Assembly: GCA_014239735.1 (NCBI GenBank)
Contig: JAAZYI010000024.1
Coordinates: 1-58,669, forward strand
Direction: 5' to 3'
Length of the DNA stretch: 58,669 bases
Origin: Dehalococcoidia bacterium
GTDB lineage: Bacteria; Chloroflexota; Dehalococcoidia; Lucifugimonadales; Lucifugimonadaceae
Shown: one piece after another, positions 6,471 to 14,796 of the stretch
Layout: each line of letters begins with the position of its first letter
How positions within the stretch are numbered: position 1 is the first letter of the stretch
Position numbers and translations under genes: made by a program
The notes under the pieces: generated by a model
What the model saw: the letters and a program-made list of their open reading frames with translations, nothing else
The model's database searches: none
Told to the model about the DNA's origin: nothing

Positions 6471-8286
6471 TTAGATCTTTTATCTTTTCGGCATCTTTTT
6501 TATTTATTTCTTTTATCTGTACTAATTCTTCGTAAGATGCGTTTCGGATATTCTTAACTGATCCAAAAAAGCTAATTAGTGCCTTTTTCTTTTTAGGGCC
6601 TATTCCAGAAACAGTGTCAAGTTCAGATGAAATCATCTTTTTTGATCTTTTATTTCTGTGGTATGTGACTGCAAATCTGTGAGCTTCATCTCTAATCCTC
6701 TGAATTAGATGTTTACCATATGATCCATTTTCTAATACCACTGACTCAAAAATATTAGGCATAAATATTTCTTCTTTTTGTTTAGCTATACTAGCTATTT
6801 CAATTGTACTGTAGCCATTTGAAATTAATACTTCGTGTGTGACAGAAAGTTGCCCCTTGCCTCCATCTATTAACATGAGATTAGGTAATGATTCAGCATT
6901 TTTAAACTTCTTTATTCTCCTAGCAATTACTTCTTTGAGAGCAGCATAATCGTCATTTTTTTGTGAGGTTTTAATTTCAAATTTTCTATATTTAGACTTA
7001 TCAGGCTTCCCATTGTTAAATACAACCATGCTTCCAACTACATTTGTGCCTTGAACGTGTGATATGTCATAGCATTCAATAATTAAAGGTTTAGATTCTA
7101 GATTTAATTGCTTTTGAATATCAATCAATGACAAGTCGTTAACTTGATCATTAGAATTAATTCTGCTTTCTCTGTATTCAAGCCATTTTTTTAAATTAGT
7201 AGAAAGAAAATTTAGTATTTCCTTTTTTGGCCCCTTTTGAGGTTTATTAATTAATATTTTTCTTCGGTATTTAATCTCAAGGAATTTTTTTATAATATCA
7301 ACATCATTGGGGATTTCGCTCACAACAATTTCTTTAGGAGGGCGATCATTTCTTAGATAATATGACTGAATGAAAGAGGATAATATTTGTTTATTATCAT
7401 GAAAATCTTGAACTTCCATTTGAAAATGATCACGGGAGTTAAGCTTACCTTCCCTTACCTGCATAACATCAACCCATGTTTCAATATTATTTGAGGCGAC
7501 CTCGAATGCATCTATATTTACATTAGTATTATCTGAAGTTATAGCACTTTGTTTTTCAAATAAAGATTCGGCAGCAGAAAGACTATCTCTTATTGATGCC
7601 GCTCTTTCATATTTTTGAAATTCGGCAGCATCCCACATTGTTTTTTTTAATTGATTTAAAACATTTTTTGTATTGCCTTCTAAAAAAGAAATGGCCTGAT
7701 CAATAATTTTTACGTACTCTTTTTTATTAGATTCACTCGAGCATGGAGCGATTTTTCTATTAATGTGAAATTCTAAACATAGTTTTATCGGTAAATTCTC
7801 TTCGCAACTTGTGTATGGAAAAATTTTATTGATGAGATTAAGCGTTTTTCTGACATTTGTAGCACTTGAATAAGGTCCAAAGTAAATAGATCCGTCTTTT
7901 ATAAGATTCCTTGTCATAAAGAATTGTGGAAAATTCTCATTGGTATTTATCTTTATATATGGGAATGATTTATCGTCTTTTAGCCTAACATTTAACTTAG
8001 GTTTATTTTTTTTGATTAGGTCATTTTCAAGAATTAAGGCATCTTCTTCATTTTCTACAACAATAAAGTCAATATTAGACACTTCCTTGCTTATTCTTAT
8101 TGCTCTTATTTCTTTTGAGTTAAAATATGATGAGACCCTGGATCTTAAATTTTTTGCTTTACCTACATAAATAACATCTTCATTGCCATTTAAAAATATG
8201 TAAACGCCGGGGGACCTAGGTAGAAGTTTTGCAGAATTTCTAGGACTAATATTAACTTTTATTGAATTAGCCCTTTTTTTATTCAA
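6463..8286 (-). CDS. uvrC: Excinuclease ABC subunit C
   Basis: The 607-residue product has the normal UvrC length and domain order. The GIY-YIG nuclease domain (about 20-100) contains PGVYIFLNG and VIYVGKAKNLRSRV and makes the 3' incision. A UVR helix pair that contacts UvrB follows near 205-245. The RNase H-like domain for the 5' incision includes ECYDISHVQG (about 385-395) and LIDGGKGQL. Helix-hairpin-helix DNA-binding motifs (SGIGPKKKKALI) close the protein. All key motifs are present, so it should act in nucleotide excision repair with UvrA and UvrB, whose genes are not in the window. It lies 4 bp downstream of the small membrane protein gene and is probably co-transcribed with it. Confidence 0.97.
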   Translation of the reverse strand: MNKKRANSIKVNISPRNSAKLLPRSPGVYIFLNGNEDVIYVGKAKNLRSRVSSYFNSKEIRAIRISKEVSNIDFIVVENEEDALILENDLIKKNKPKLNVRLKDDKSFPYIKINTNENFPQFFMTRNLIKDGSIYFGPYSSATNVRKTLNLINKIFPYTSCEENLPIKLCLEFHINRKIAPCSSESNKKEYVKIIDQAISFLEGNTKNVLNQLKKTMWDAAEFQKYERAASIRDSLSAAESLFEKQSAITSDNTNVNIDAFEVASNNIETWVDVMQVREGKLNSRDHFQMEVQDFHDNKQILSSFIQSYYLRNDRPPKEIVVSEIPNDVDIIKKFLEIKYRRKILINKPQKGPKKEILNFLSTNLKKWLEYRESRINSNDQVNDLSLIDIQKQLNLESKPLIIECYDISHVQGTNVVGSMVVFNNGKPDKSKYRKFEIKTSQKNDDYAALKEVIARRIKKFKNAESLPNLMLIDGGKGQLSVTHEVLISNGYSTIEIASIAKQKEEIFMPNIFESVVLENGSYGKHLIQRIRDEAHRFAVTYHRNKRSKKMISSELDTVSGIGPKKKKALISFFGSVKNIRNASYEELVQIKEINKKDAEKIKDLIN

Positions 8287-8290
8287 ATTA

Positions 8291-8566
8291 TTAAGCGATT
8301 AATGATGACACTATCAGTCCTATGAATAATACTGAGGTAATAATTCCTATGGTAATAAGCTCTTTACTTAGAAAGCTATACGAGGAAGTTTGTGTATCAA
8401 TAGATGCCGTGCTTGCAACAGAAATTTCACTTTGATTAATAATTATTTCAGAATTATTCTGATCGGTTGAAGGTACACTTTCAGATAAAATAATTGAATC
8501 TTTGAATCTAGACTTAGATTTTTGTTTATTTTTTTTTGCAGAAACCCGATTAAATTTTTTAGCCAT
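8291..8566 (-). CDS. Small basic single-span membrane protein
   Basis: This 91-residue protein begins with a very basic stretch (MAKKFNRVSAKKNKQKSKSR), continues through a Ser/Thr/Asn-rich polar linker and ends in one hydrophobic segment (about 70-90, LITIGIITSVLFIGLIVSSL). The start at 8566 is chosen because an AAGAGG Shine-Dalgarno lies just upstream; a longer reading from 8626 would overlap the preceding kinase-like gene. The topology is like a tail-anchored protein with a cytoplasmic N-terminus. It sits between the kinase-like gene and uvrC in the same direction. No family is recognised, although size and charge recall small ribosome- or translocon-associated proteins. Confidence 0.75.
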   Translation of the reverse strand: MAKKFNRVSAKKNKQKSKSRFKDSIILSESVPSTDQNNSEIIINQSEISVASTASIDTQTSSYSFLSKELITIGIITSVLFIGLIVSSLIA

Positions 8567-8577
8567 TTTTCCTCTTC

Positions 8578-9285
8578 TTAGATTTTTAATTTTTCTTCTA
8601 TTAACGAAAATACAACTTTGGAGCAATCCTCTGGAGTTAAATCAGAAGTATTTAAGACAGCATGATATATGCTTAGATCATCAAATTCCAGTCCAAAAGC
8701 TTTTATATAATATTCATCTTGGGCATGGTCAGCATGTTTCATTAGATCCAAAGATTCTTGATCGCCATCTAAATTATGCATTTTCTTCACTCTTTCAATC
8801 CTGTCTTGCTCATTTGCTATAAAAAATACTCTTAATACATTTTCTTTGTCTTTTAATATTGCAGCAGCGCCTCTGCTAATTATGAGCACTTTCCCAAGGT
8901 CAGAAATGTCTTTAATGACCTCTTTAGTTGAATCAATCATCCTAGCGTAATCAAGATCTTCTGGATTCCTGATTATAGTCTCGTCAAGTTCATGAAAATC
9001 TTTGGACATTATATTTTCTATTCCAGGACCAAAGTAGGGATCTCCTCCCATACCAACAGTAGTAGAATTATTTAGAATTTGATTAATACCTTTAGCAAAT
9101 TTATCAACGAGGGTTGGTGTTTTTAACTTTCTCATAGCCACTGCCTCTACAGTGGAACCCACTTTTTTAGCTATTTCAGCAAGCATAATCCTGTCTACAT
9201 AGTCAAAACCTAGTTCTTTAGCTACTAACCTGCCAGGATCTCTTAGTCCAGTGCAGTGCCTTCCTTCAAAAGTAATTGTAGGCAT
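8578..9285 (-). CDS. Cytidylate-kinase-like protein with an atypical P-loop region
   Basis: The 235-residue protein resembles the cytidylate kinase-like family. The opening ITFEGRHCTG...GRLVAKELGFDYVDR aligns with the usual start, where a Gly-Ser-Gly-Gly turn precedes the first helix and a (Y)DR motif follows. Here the GSGG turn is replaced by HCTGLRDPG. Later segments (LIISRGAAAIL near 140-150 and VFFIANEQDRIERV near 160-175) fit the nucleotide-kinase core. Loss of the Gly-rich phosphate loop suggests altered or lost ATP binding. It lies upstream of a small membrane protein and uvrC in one direction, about 60 bp after the xer gene's neighbouring end. The actual substrate is unknown. Confidence 0.7.
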   Translation of the reverse strand: MPTITFEGRHCTGLRDPGRLVAKELGFDYVDRIMLAEIAKKVGSTVEAVAMRKLKTPTLVDKFAKGINQILNNSTTVGMGGDPYFGPGIENIMSKDFHELDETIIRNPEDLDYARMIDSTKEVIKDISDLGKVLIISRGAAAILKDKENVLRVFFIANEQDRIERVKKMHNLDGDQESLDLMKHADHAQDEYYIKAFGLEFDDLSIYHAVLNTSDLTPEDCSKVVFSLIEEKLKI

Positions 9286-9343
9286 AATTTCCTTTATAAA
9301 CTTATTTAAAAGTCATTTTAACACTTAATGTTATTTTTATTAT

Positions 9344-10240
9344 CTATGCCCTTGGATGAGCAATTAAAAATTCTTTTTTTATCCATTCATTATCTAACAT
9401 TGTGTATATTTGTGTTGCTGCGAGACTAGAATGTCCCAGCATTTCTTGTACTTGTCTTAAATTCGCTCCACCTTTAAGCAAATCTGTAGCAAATGTATGC
9501 CTAAAAGTATGAGGTGTTATATCTGAGTCTAATTTTAATTTATTAATTATACCTTTAACTGAATTCCAAGCTGTCTGTCTAGTTATCCTAGATCCATTTT
9601 TATTTACCAATAAAGCTTGATTTTTAGATAGAATTTTTATTTTTGACCTTTCATTTTGTAAATAATCATCTATCGATTTTAGACATGAATTATTTGTTGG
9701 TATCATCCTTTGCTTATTACCTTTTCCTGTGCATTGTATTGTTGACTCTTCAAAATTTATATCATGGGTGTTAAGTGAGATTAGTTCTGAGATTCTTAGA
9801 CCACAGCCATATAAAATTTCTATAATAACCTTGTCTCTATAACTATTTCGTGATCTATTTGACTCCAAGTAATTGAATATTTTATTGATTTCATTGCTAG
9901 ATAATGATTTTGGGAGCAAATTATTCTTAGTGGGCCTGCTAATTTTGTCCATTATATTCTTTTTGTATATATTTTCTTTGAGTAAAAATTTAAAAAAAGC
10001 TTTAAGGCATGCTGTTTTTCTTGAGATAGTGGAGTTTTCATATCCTCTTTTCCCCAGGAAAATAAGGTATTTTTCAATTTGGGTTTCCGTAATTTTAGAA
10101 TATGATATATTTTTGCTTTTCACCCAATAATTGAACTGCATAAGATCATTATTATAGGCATATATAGTATTTTTACTATTTCCTTTTTCAATAGTATTTG
10201 CATCTAAAAATTCTTCTATTAGTGATATAAATTTATCCAT
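9344..10240 (-). CDS. xerD: Tyrosine recombinase of the XerC/XerD family
   Basis: At 298 residues this is a full-length Xer-type recombinase with an N-terminal SAM-like core-binding domain (about 1-90) and a catalytic domain. The active-site residues are visible: Arg in YGCGLRISELISL, His and Arg in HTFRHTFATDLL, His in MLGHSSLAATQ and the nucleophilic Tyr in QIYTML. It most likely resolves chromosome dimers. The single copy in the window cannot be separated into XerC or XerD, so the symbol is tentative. No att-like repeats, tRNA or mobile genes flank it, which argues against an integrase of a mobile element. Confidence 0.88.
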   Translation of the reverse strand: MDKFISLIEEFLDANTIEKGNSKNTIYAYNNDLMQFNYWVKSKNISYSKITETQIEKYLIFLGKRGYENSTISRKTACLKAFFKFLLKENIYKKNIMDKISRPTKNNLLPKSLSSNEINKIFNYLESNRSRNSYRDKVIIEILYGCGLRISELISLNTHDINFEESTIQCTGKGNKQRMIPTNNSCLKSIDDYLQNERSKIKILSKNQALLVNKNGSRITRQTAWNSVKGIINKLKLDSDITPHTFRHTFATDLLKGGANLRQVQEMLGHSSLAATQIYTMLDNEWIKKEFLIAHPRA

Positions 10241-10351
10241 TATCTTTTCTTATTTATATGGAATATTAATCAAATGGATATCAAATTCATACTATTTTGA
10301 AAGCTTATTTTGCCCATTGACTAAGATATTTGGGTTAAATAGAATATCGAC

Positions 10352-11227
10352 ATGATTACCATACCTTTTAATCCTATGATGTTTGATATTGGGCCATTCG
10401 CAATGAGTTGGCATGGCTTTTGGAGTTTTATTGGTATTCTTGTGGCTGTATTTTTAGTAGCAAGATGGTCAAAAAGAGATGGGATTAGCACTGACATAGT
10501 ATACGATGTTGCACTTTGGGGAATATTAGGAGGCATAATTGGTGCTAGGTTGATGCATGTTTTTGACAATACTGATTATTATTTTGAAAATCCGGGTAAA
10601 ATATTTGCAGTTTGGCAGGGGGGGATAGGTTTTTTAGGAGCAATGATAGGAGGAATTTTTGCGGGAGGAATTTTTGCAAAAATTAAAAAATATCCTGTAG
10701 GCAAAATTGCTGATTATGCTGCACCCGCAATGGCTATAGCTCATATTATTGGAAGAATTGGGGATATTTGGAATGGTGAACATTTAAGTAAACCTACTGA
10801 TCTTCCTTGGGGATGGATATTTTCACACCCTAATTCTCCTGGAAGGGTAGGGGCTGAAAGATTGTTTAATGACCCAAATATTGCTGTGCATCCAGCAGTA
10901 GTATACGAAATGATTTGGAATGCATTTACAGTTTTATTCTTATTTAAGTCTAGAGGTAAATTTAAGATGGATGGGAGTCTTTGGATTATTTATATGTTTA
11001 TGTATTCCATAGGAAGATTTATTATTCAATTTGCAAGAATGGATGATGTTAAATTTTCAATAGGAAGGTTAGGCATACAAGAAGCTCATATAGTTACATT
11101 CTCAATATTTGTAATTACTTTAATATTGTCTATTTTATTCCTGAGAATAAGAGGAAATAATAGTGATATTACTCAGAAAATTAAAAAAGTATCTGGAAGA
11201 AAAAGAAAATCCCAGGCTAGAGCTTAA
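10352..11227 (+). CDS. lgt: Prolipoprotein diacylglyceryl transferase
   Basis: The 291-residue multi-pass membrane protein transfers diacylglycerol from phosphatidylglycerol to the lipobox cysteine of prolipoproteins. It begins near the membrane with FDIGPFAMSWHGF. Family signatures are GGIIGARLMHVF (about 68-79), VWQGGIGFLGAMIGG and HIIGRIGDIWNGEHLSKP. The last is the Lgt signature, in which the common Asn of RIGNF is Asp. The C-terminal tail is basic. It is divergent from xer with a 111-bp spacer and converges tightly on fabF. Lipoproteins that could be substrates are encoded at 24293 and 24813. Confidence 0.95.
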   Translation: MITIPFNPMMFDIGPFAMSWHGFWSFIGILVAVFLVARWSKRDGISTDIVYDVALWGILGGIIGARLMHVFDNTDYYFENPGKIFAVWQGGIGFLGAMIGGIFAGGIFAKIKKYPVGKIADYAAPAMAIAHIIGRIGDIWNGEHLSKPTDLPWGWIFSHPNSPGRVGAERLFNDPNIAVHPAVVYEMIWNAFTVLFLFKSRGKFKMDGSLWIIYMFMYSIGRFIIQFARMDDVKFSIGRLGIQEAHIVTFSIFVITLILSILFLRIRGNNSDITQKIKKVSGRKRKSQARA

Positions 11228-11228
11228 G

Positions 11229-12461
11229 CTAGAACTTCTTAAATATTATTGAAGCGTTATGCCCACCAAACCCCAAGTTGTTAGACATGACTACATTTAG
11301 ATCTATTTCTCTTGCATTGTTAGGCGTGTAATCCAAGTCGCAATCTTCATCTGGAGTTTTATAGTTGATTGTTGGAGGAGCAACTCCATCTATTAAAGAA
11401 TTTACACAGAATACTGCCTCAACACCTCCTGCAGCGCCTAAAAGATGACCTGTCATGGATTTTGTAGAACTTATGGGTATCTGGGGCGCCATTTCTTTAA
11501 ATACTGTCTTCATGGACATAGTTTCAAATTTATCATTTAAGGGCGTTGATGTTCCGTGAGCATTTATATAATTTACATCAGAATAGTTAATTAAGGCATT
11601 ATTGATAGCTGTATTCATTGCCCTAGCAGCACCTTCACCTCCAATAGATGGTTGAGTTATATGATGAGCATCACTTGATGCACCATAACCTATTATTTCA
11701 GCTAGAATATTTGCATTTCTTGATTTAGCGTGGTCTAAACTTTCTATAAAAAGTACTCCTGCTCCTTCTCCTAAAGTAAAGCCGTCTCTTTCTTTATCAA
11801 AGGGTCTGCAAGCTAGTTCTGGATCAGAAACACTAGATAGTGCCTTAACAGAGTTAAATCCTGCAATTGCAATTGGGCATATGGCTGCTTCAGTTCCTCC
11901 TGCAATTGCCATATCTATATCACCTTTAATTATTAAATCATAAGCTTGTCCTATGGCATCAGTTCCTGTTGCACATGCAGTTACAGGTGAATAGTTTATC
12001 CCCTTAGCACCTAATTTCATTGAGACATTACCCGAAGCCATGTCTGGGAGCATCATAGGTATTAAGAATGGAGATATTCTGTCAGGACCTTTTTTGTGCA
12101 AAACATCAAATTGTGAAGAAAGAGTCATTATTCCTCCAACTCCACTACCAATTATGGATGAAAATCTAGTAGTATCTTCGCGATCTAAGTCAACTCCAGA
12201 TTGCTCAATTGCTTCCATTGCAGCTACAACTGCAAACTGAGAAAATCTGTCCAGCCTTTTCGAGTCCTTTTTGCCTAATTTAGGCTCTGGATCAAAACCT
12301 TTGACTTCACCAGCTATTTTTACCTGCAAGTCACCTGGATCAAAACTTTTAATTTTTGATATTCCTAATTTTCCGTCTTTTATGGATGCCCATGATTCTC
12401 TAGCATCAAGCCCTACAGGAGTTATTGCCCCTACCCCTGTAATTACTACTCTTTTTGACAT
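11229..12461 (-). CDS. fabF: 3-oxoacyl-[acyl-carrier-protein] synthase II
   Basis: This 410-residue thiolase-fold enzyme extends acyl-ACP with malonyl-ACP in fatty acid synthesis. The Cys-His-His triad is intact: Cys in VTACATGTDAI (about 164), His in INAHGTSTPLND (about 303) and His in SMTGHLLGAAGG (about 340). The N-terminal RVVITGVGAITPVG and the C-terminal NNLGFGGHN are typical. No acpP or other fab genes are adjacent. It is divergent from mtaB with a 68-bp spacer that must carry both promoters, and it converges on lgt with only 1 bp between them. Confidence 0.96.
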   Translation of the reverse strand: MSKRVVITGVGAITPVGLDARESWASIKDGKLGISKIKSFDPGDLQVKIAGEVKGFDPEPKLGKKDSKRLDRFSQFAVVAAMEAIEQSGVDLDREDTTRFSSIIGSGVGGIMTLSSQFDVLHKKGPDRISPFLIPMMLPDMASGNVSMKLGAKGINYSPVTACATGTDAIGQAYDLIIKGDIDMAIAGGTEAAICPIAIAGFNSVKALSSVSDPELACRPFDKERDGFTLGEGAGVLFIESLDHAKSRNANILAEIIGYGASSDAHHITQPSIGGEGAARAMNTAINNALINYSDVNYINAHGTSTPLNDKFETMSMKTVFKEMAPQIPISSTKSMTGHLLGAAGGVEAVFCVNSLIDGVAPPTINYKTPDEDCDLDYTPNNAREIDLNVVMSNNLGFGGHNASIIFKKF

Positions 12462-12529
12462 ATATTACCTCCTCGAGTGGTATAATCTTATTCTTATACT
12501 CTTATTGATTCAATATATTTTTGGCTTAA

Positions 12530-13792
12530 ATGAAAAGATTAAATATTAAAATTCAGACCCATGGCTGCAAATTAAATATTGCCGACAGTCAAGGCATAGC
12601 AAAATCTTTTCATACTGCAGGCCATGTCATTTCATCAGATACCGACAATAATACAGATGTATTTATTTTAAATTCATGTACCGTTACGCATGTAGCTGAT
12701 TCAAAAGCTAGACAGGCAATCAGGAAAGCCAAGAGAATCAATCCTGAAGCTCTTATCGTGATGACTGGATGTTATGCAGAAAGAGATAAGAAAAATATTG
12801 AAAGTATAAATGAAGTTGATCTAGTAGTAGGCAATAAAGAAAAGAGATATATAGTCGATGAAGTTTTAAATAAATTAGACATTCAAATTAAAGGAAAAAT
12901 AGAACCTGTTGGAGGATACCCTTTAATAGGCAGGTCAAGGGCAAGTATTAAAATTCAGGAAGGATGCGATCAGGTATGTTCTTACTGTATTATCCCGTCA
13001 GTTAGAGGAAGAGAGAGGAGTGTTCCTCCAGAAAACTTAATAAATCAAATCAATGAATTAAGTGCTAATGGAATTAAAGAAGTTGTGTTAACTGGCACTC
13101 AATTGGGGAATTATGGGTTTGATTTGAATGAGGTTAGTTTAGGTAAACTGCTGATAAAAATTTTAAAAGAAACAGATGTGCCTAGGATAAGAGTAAGTTC
13201 ACTTCAACCAAAAGAAATTGATAGTGAAATAATTAGTATATGGAATAATGATGGATTAGGGAGAATTTGCCCTCATTTTCATGTTCCTTTGCAAAGCGGA
13301 AGTGATAGGATATTGAAGGTTATGCGAAGAAGATACACTTCGTCAGAATATCTCCATATTGTTTCTAATATAAAGGATTTAGTGCCTGAGGCATCTGTGA
13401 CTTCTGATGTTATAGTTGGGTTTCCTGGTGAGTCAGATTCTGAATTTTCGCAAACTATTGACGTAGTTGGTAAGGCAAAACTTTCTGATGTTCATGTTTT
13501 TCCTTATTCTAAAAGACCAGGGACAACAGCTTTTTATTCTAAAAACCATGTTCAGGACTCAGTAATTAAGCAAAGATCAAAAGAATTATTAAATCTTGTT
13601 GATGAATTATCTGGCGCAGCAAAGAAGTCCTTAATAGGCAAGGAGAGATCTATTTTATGGGAAGGTCAATCAAAAGCATCAGGACTAACAGAAGACTATT
13701 TCAAGGTAGTAAGAAAATTTTCCAGGGCGCCGGAAGATGAGATTAGCAAAGAGAAGATTAAAGGCCTAGAAGATAATAAAATTATTGTCTAG
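12530..13792 (+). CDS. mtaB: tRNA t6A37 methylthiotransferase
   Basis: The 420-residue radical-SAM methylthiotransferase fits MtaB, which adds a methylthio group to N6-threonylcarbamoyladenosine at tRNA position 37. The N-terminal UPF0004 domain has Cys residues in QTHGCKLN, LNSCTVT and MTGCYAERD for its iron-sulfur cluster. The radical-SAM CxxxCxxC is in EGCDQVCSYCIIP. A TRAM-like tail follows (about 370-420). The short QTHGCKLN opening favours MtaB over MiaB and RimO. The tsaC-type gene needed for the t6A substrate is at 56173. The 3' end overlaps a terminator. Confidence 0.9.
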   Translation: MKRLNIKIQTHGCKLNIADSQGIAKSFHTAGHVISSDTDNNTDVFILNSCTVTHVADSKARQAIRKAKRINPEALIVMTGCYAERDKKNIESINEVDLVVGNKEKRYIVDEVLNKLDIQIKGKIEPVGGYPLIGRSRASIKIQEGCDQVCSYCIIPSVRGRERSVPPENLINQINELSANGIKEVVLTGTQLGNYGFDLNEVSLGKLLIKILKETDVPRIRVSSLQPKEIDSEIISIWNNDGLGRICPHFHVPLQSGSDRILKVMRRRYTSSEYLHIVSNIKDLVPEASVTSDVIVGFPGESDSEFSQTIDVVGKAKLSDVHVFPYSKRPGTTAFYSKNHVQDSVIKQRSKELLNLVDELSGAAKKSLIGKERSILWEGQSKASGLTEDYFKVVRKFSRAPEDEISKEKIKGLEDNKIIV

Positions 13793-13800
13793 GCCTTTTT
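13760..13800 (+). terminator. Intrinsic terminator overlapping the end of mtaB
   Basis: AAAGGCCTAGA (13760-13770) pairs with TCTAGGCCTTT (13788-13798) to form an 11-bp stem with a 17-nt loop, followed by a T run. The mtaB stop codon TAG (13790-13792) lies within the right arm, so the terminator is embedded in coding sequence. It separates mtaB from the convergent gene ending at 13806. Confidence 0.8.
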
Positions 13801-13805
13801 GTAGA

Positions 13806-14648
13806 CTATACTTCTACCGATTTTAATTCTATCTTGCCTTTTTTTCTCTCTAAATATGCAGCATTAACTTCATAACCTCTTGAAAAAACCATCAAGGATC
13901 CATCTTTTTCACAATTATCTAGAAGCTCCTTTTTTTGGTAAAGAGTTTTCTCAGGAGATCTATCAAAAGCTGTTATAAAAGCTAAAGGTAAATGATTTGG
14001 AGTAGGAATTATATCTCCTAGAAAAACCACTCTTTCTCCTCCAGCTCTTACAGTTACAATCATATGGCCAATGCTTGGTCCATCAAGAACTATAGCCTCA
14101 ACACCAGGAACTATCTCAGTATTTCCTTCAATTAATTGAAGCTGATCTCTTTCTTCTAGAACTTCTAGATGCTTTACGGCGTTACTATATTTAGGAACCG
14201 CCCACTCGTTAGGATTAAATGCTTCAGTCCATGCTTCTTTTTGGATAACATATTTTGCTTTAGGAAAAGTCGGAATAATATTGCCTTCTCTATCCATTTT
14301 GGTAGCTCCTCCACATTTCTCAAAATGCAAATGGGTAAGAATTACATAATCAATGTCTTTAGCGCTTACTCCTTCTTTTCTAAGATTTGTAAGAAGTTTA
14401 CTAGAGCTGTGACCATAAAATTCCTTTGTTATTTCAGGTTCTTTTGAACCTATCCCAGTATCTACAAGGATATTTGCATTTAATGTTCGAATTAACATGC
14501 AATTTAAGCCTAATCTAACACGATTTCGCCTGTCAGGTTTCATATTTCTTTCCCAAAGTGTTTTTGGGACTAAACCAAATACTGCACCGCCGTCTAATAA
14601 GAAGGTGCCATCACTCACGATTCCAACACTTACTTTCTCGTTTTTCAT
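13806..14648 (-). CDS. Metallo-beta-lactamase-fold protein with altered metal ligands
   Basis: This 280-residue protein has the MBL fold of the quorum-quenching lactonase-like type: NILVDTGIG (about 59-67), the first metal motif near 105-114, GHMIV, and FLGDIIPTPNH. The normal HxHxDH motif reads H106-L-H108-F-E110-K111, so the Asp is Glu and the third His is Lys. His195 (GHM) and bridging Asp212 are kept, but the last His ligand is replaced by Arg257 in VFSRGYE. The normal binuclear zinc site therefore cannot form as usual. The nucleotide sequence confirms these codons and the reading frame is intact. It could be a structural or binding protein, or use a different metal arrangement. It stands alone between mtaB and pepA. 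Confidence 0.85.
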   Translation of the reverse strand: MKNEKVSVGIVSDGTFLLDGGAVFGLVPKTLWERNMKPDRRNRVRLGLNCMLIRTLNANILVDTGIGSKEPEITKEFYGHSSSKLLTNLRKEGVSAKDIDYVILTHLHFEKCGGATKMDREGNIIPTFPKAKYVIQKEAWTEAFNPNEWAVPKYSNAVKHLEVLEERDQLQLIEGNTEIVPGVEAIVLDGPSIGHMIVTVRAGGERVVFLGDIIPTPNHLPLAFITAFDRSPEKTLYQKKELLDNCEKDGSLMVFSRGYEVNAAYLERKKGKIELKSVEV

Positions 14649-14796
14649 TTTTTTCCTCCAAGAAATTAATAAATTAAATTAGTAAAAATTTTATATTAAT
14701 ATAATATTTTGTCAATTTAAGGTTCAAAATTTATTAATTTTACTAAAAGATGTATCATTTTTTTAAGAGAAAAATTGAAATTAGTAATGGAAAAAT

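Noticed and set aside
9344..10240. Integrase of a mobile element
   Set aside because: No att-like repeats, tRNA target or cargo genes flank it, and its length and motifs fit housekeeping Xer.
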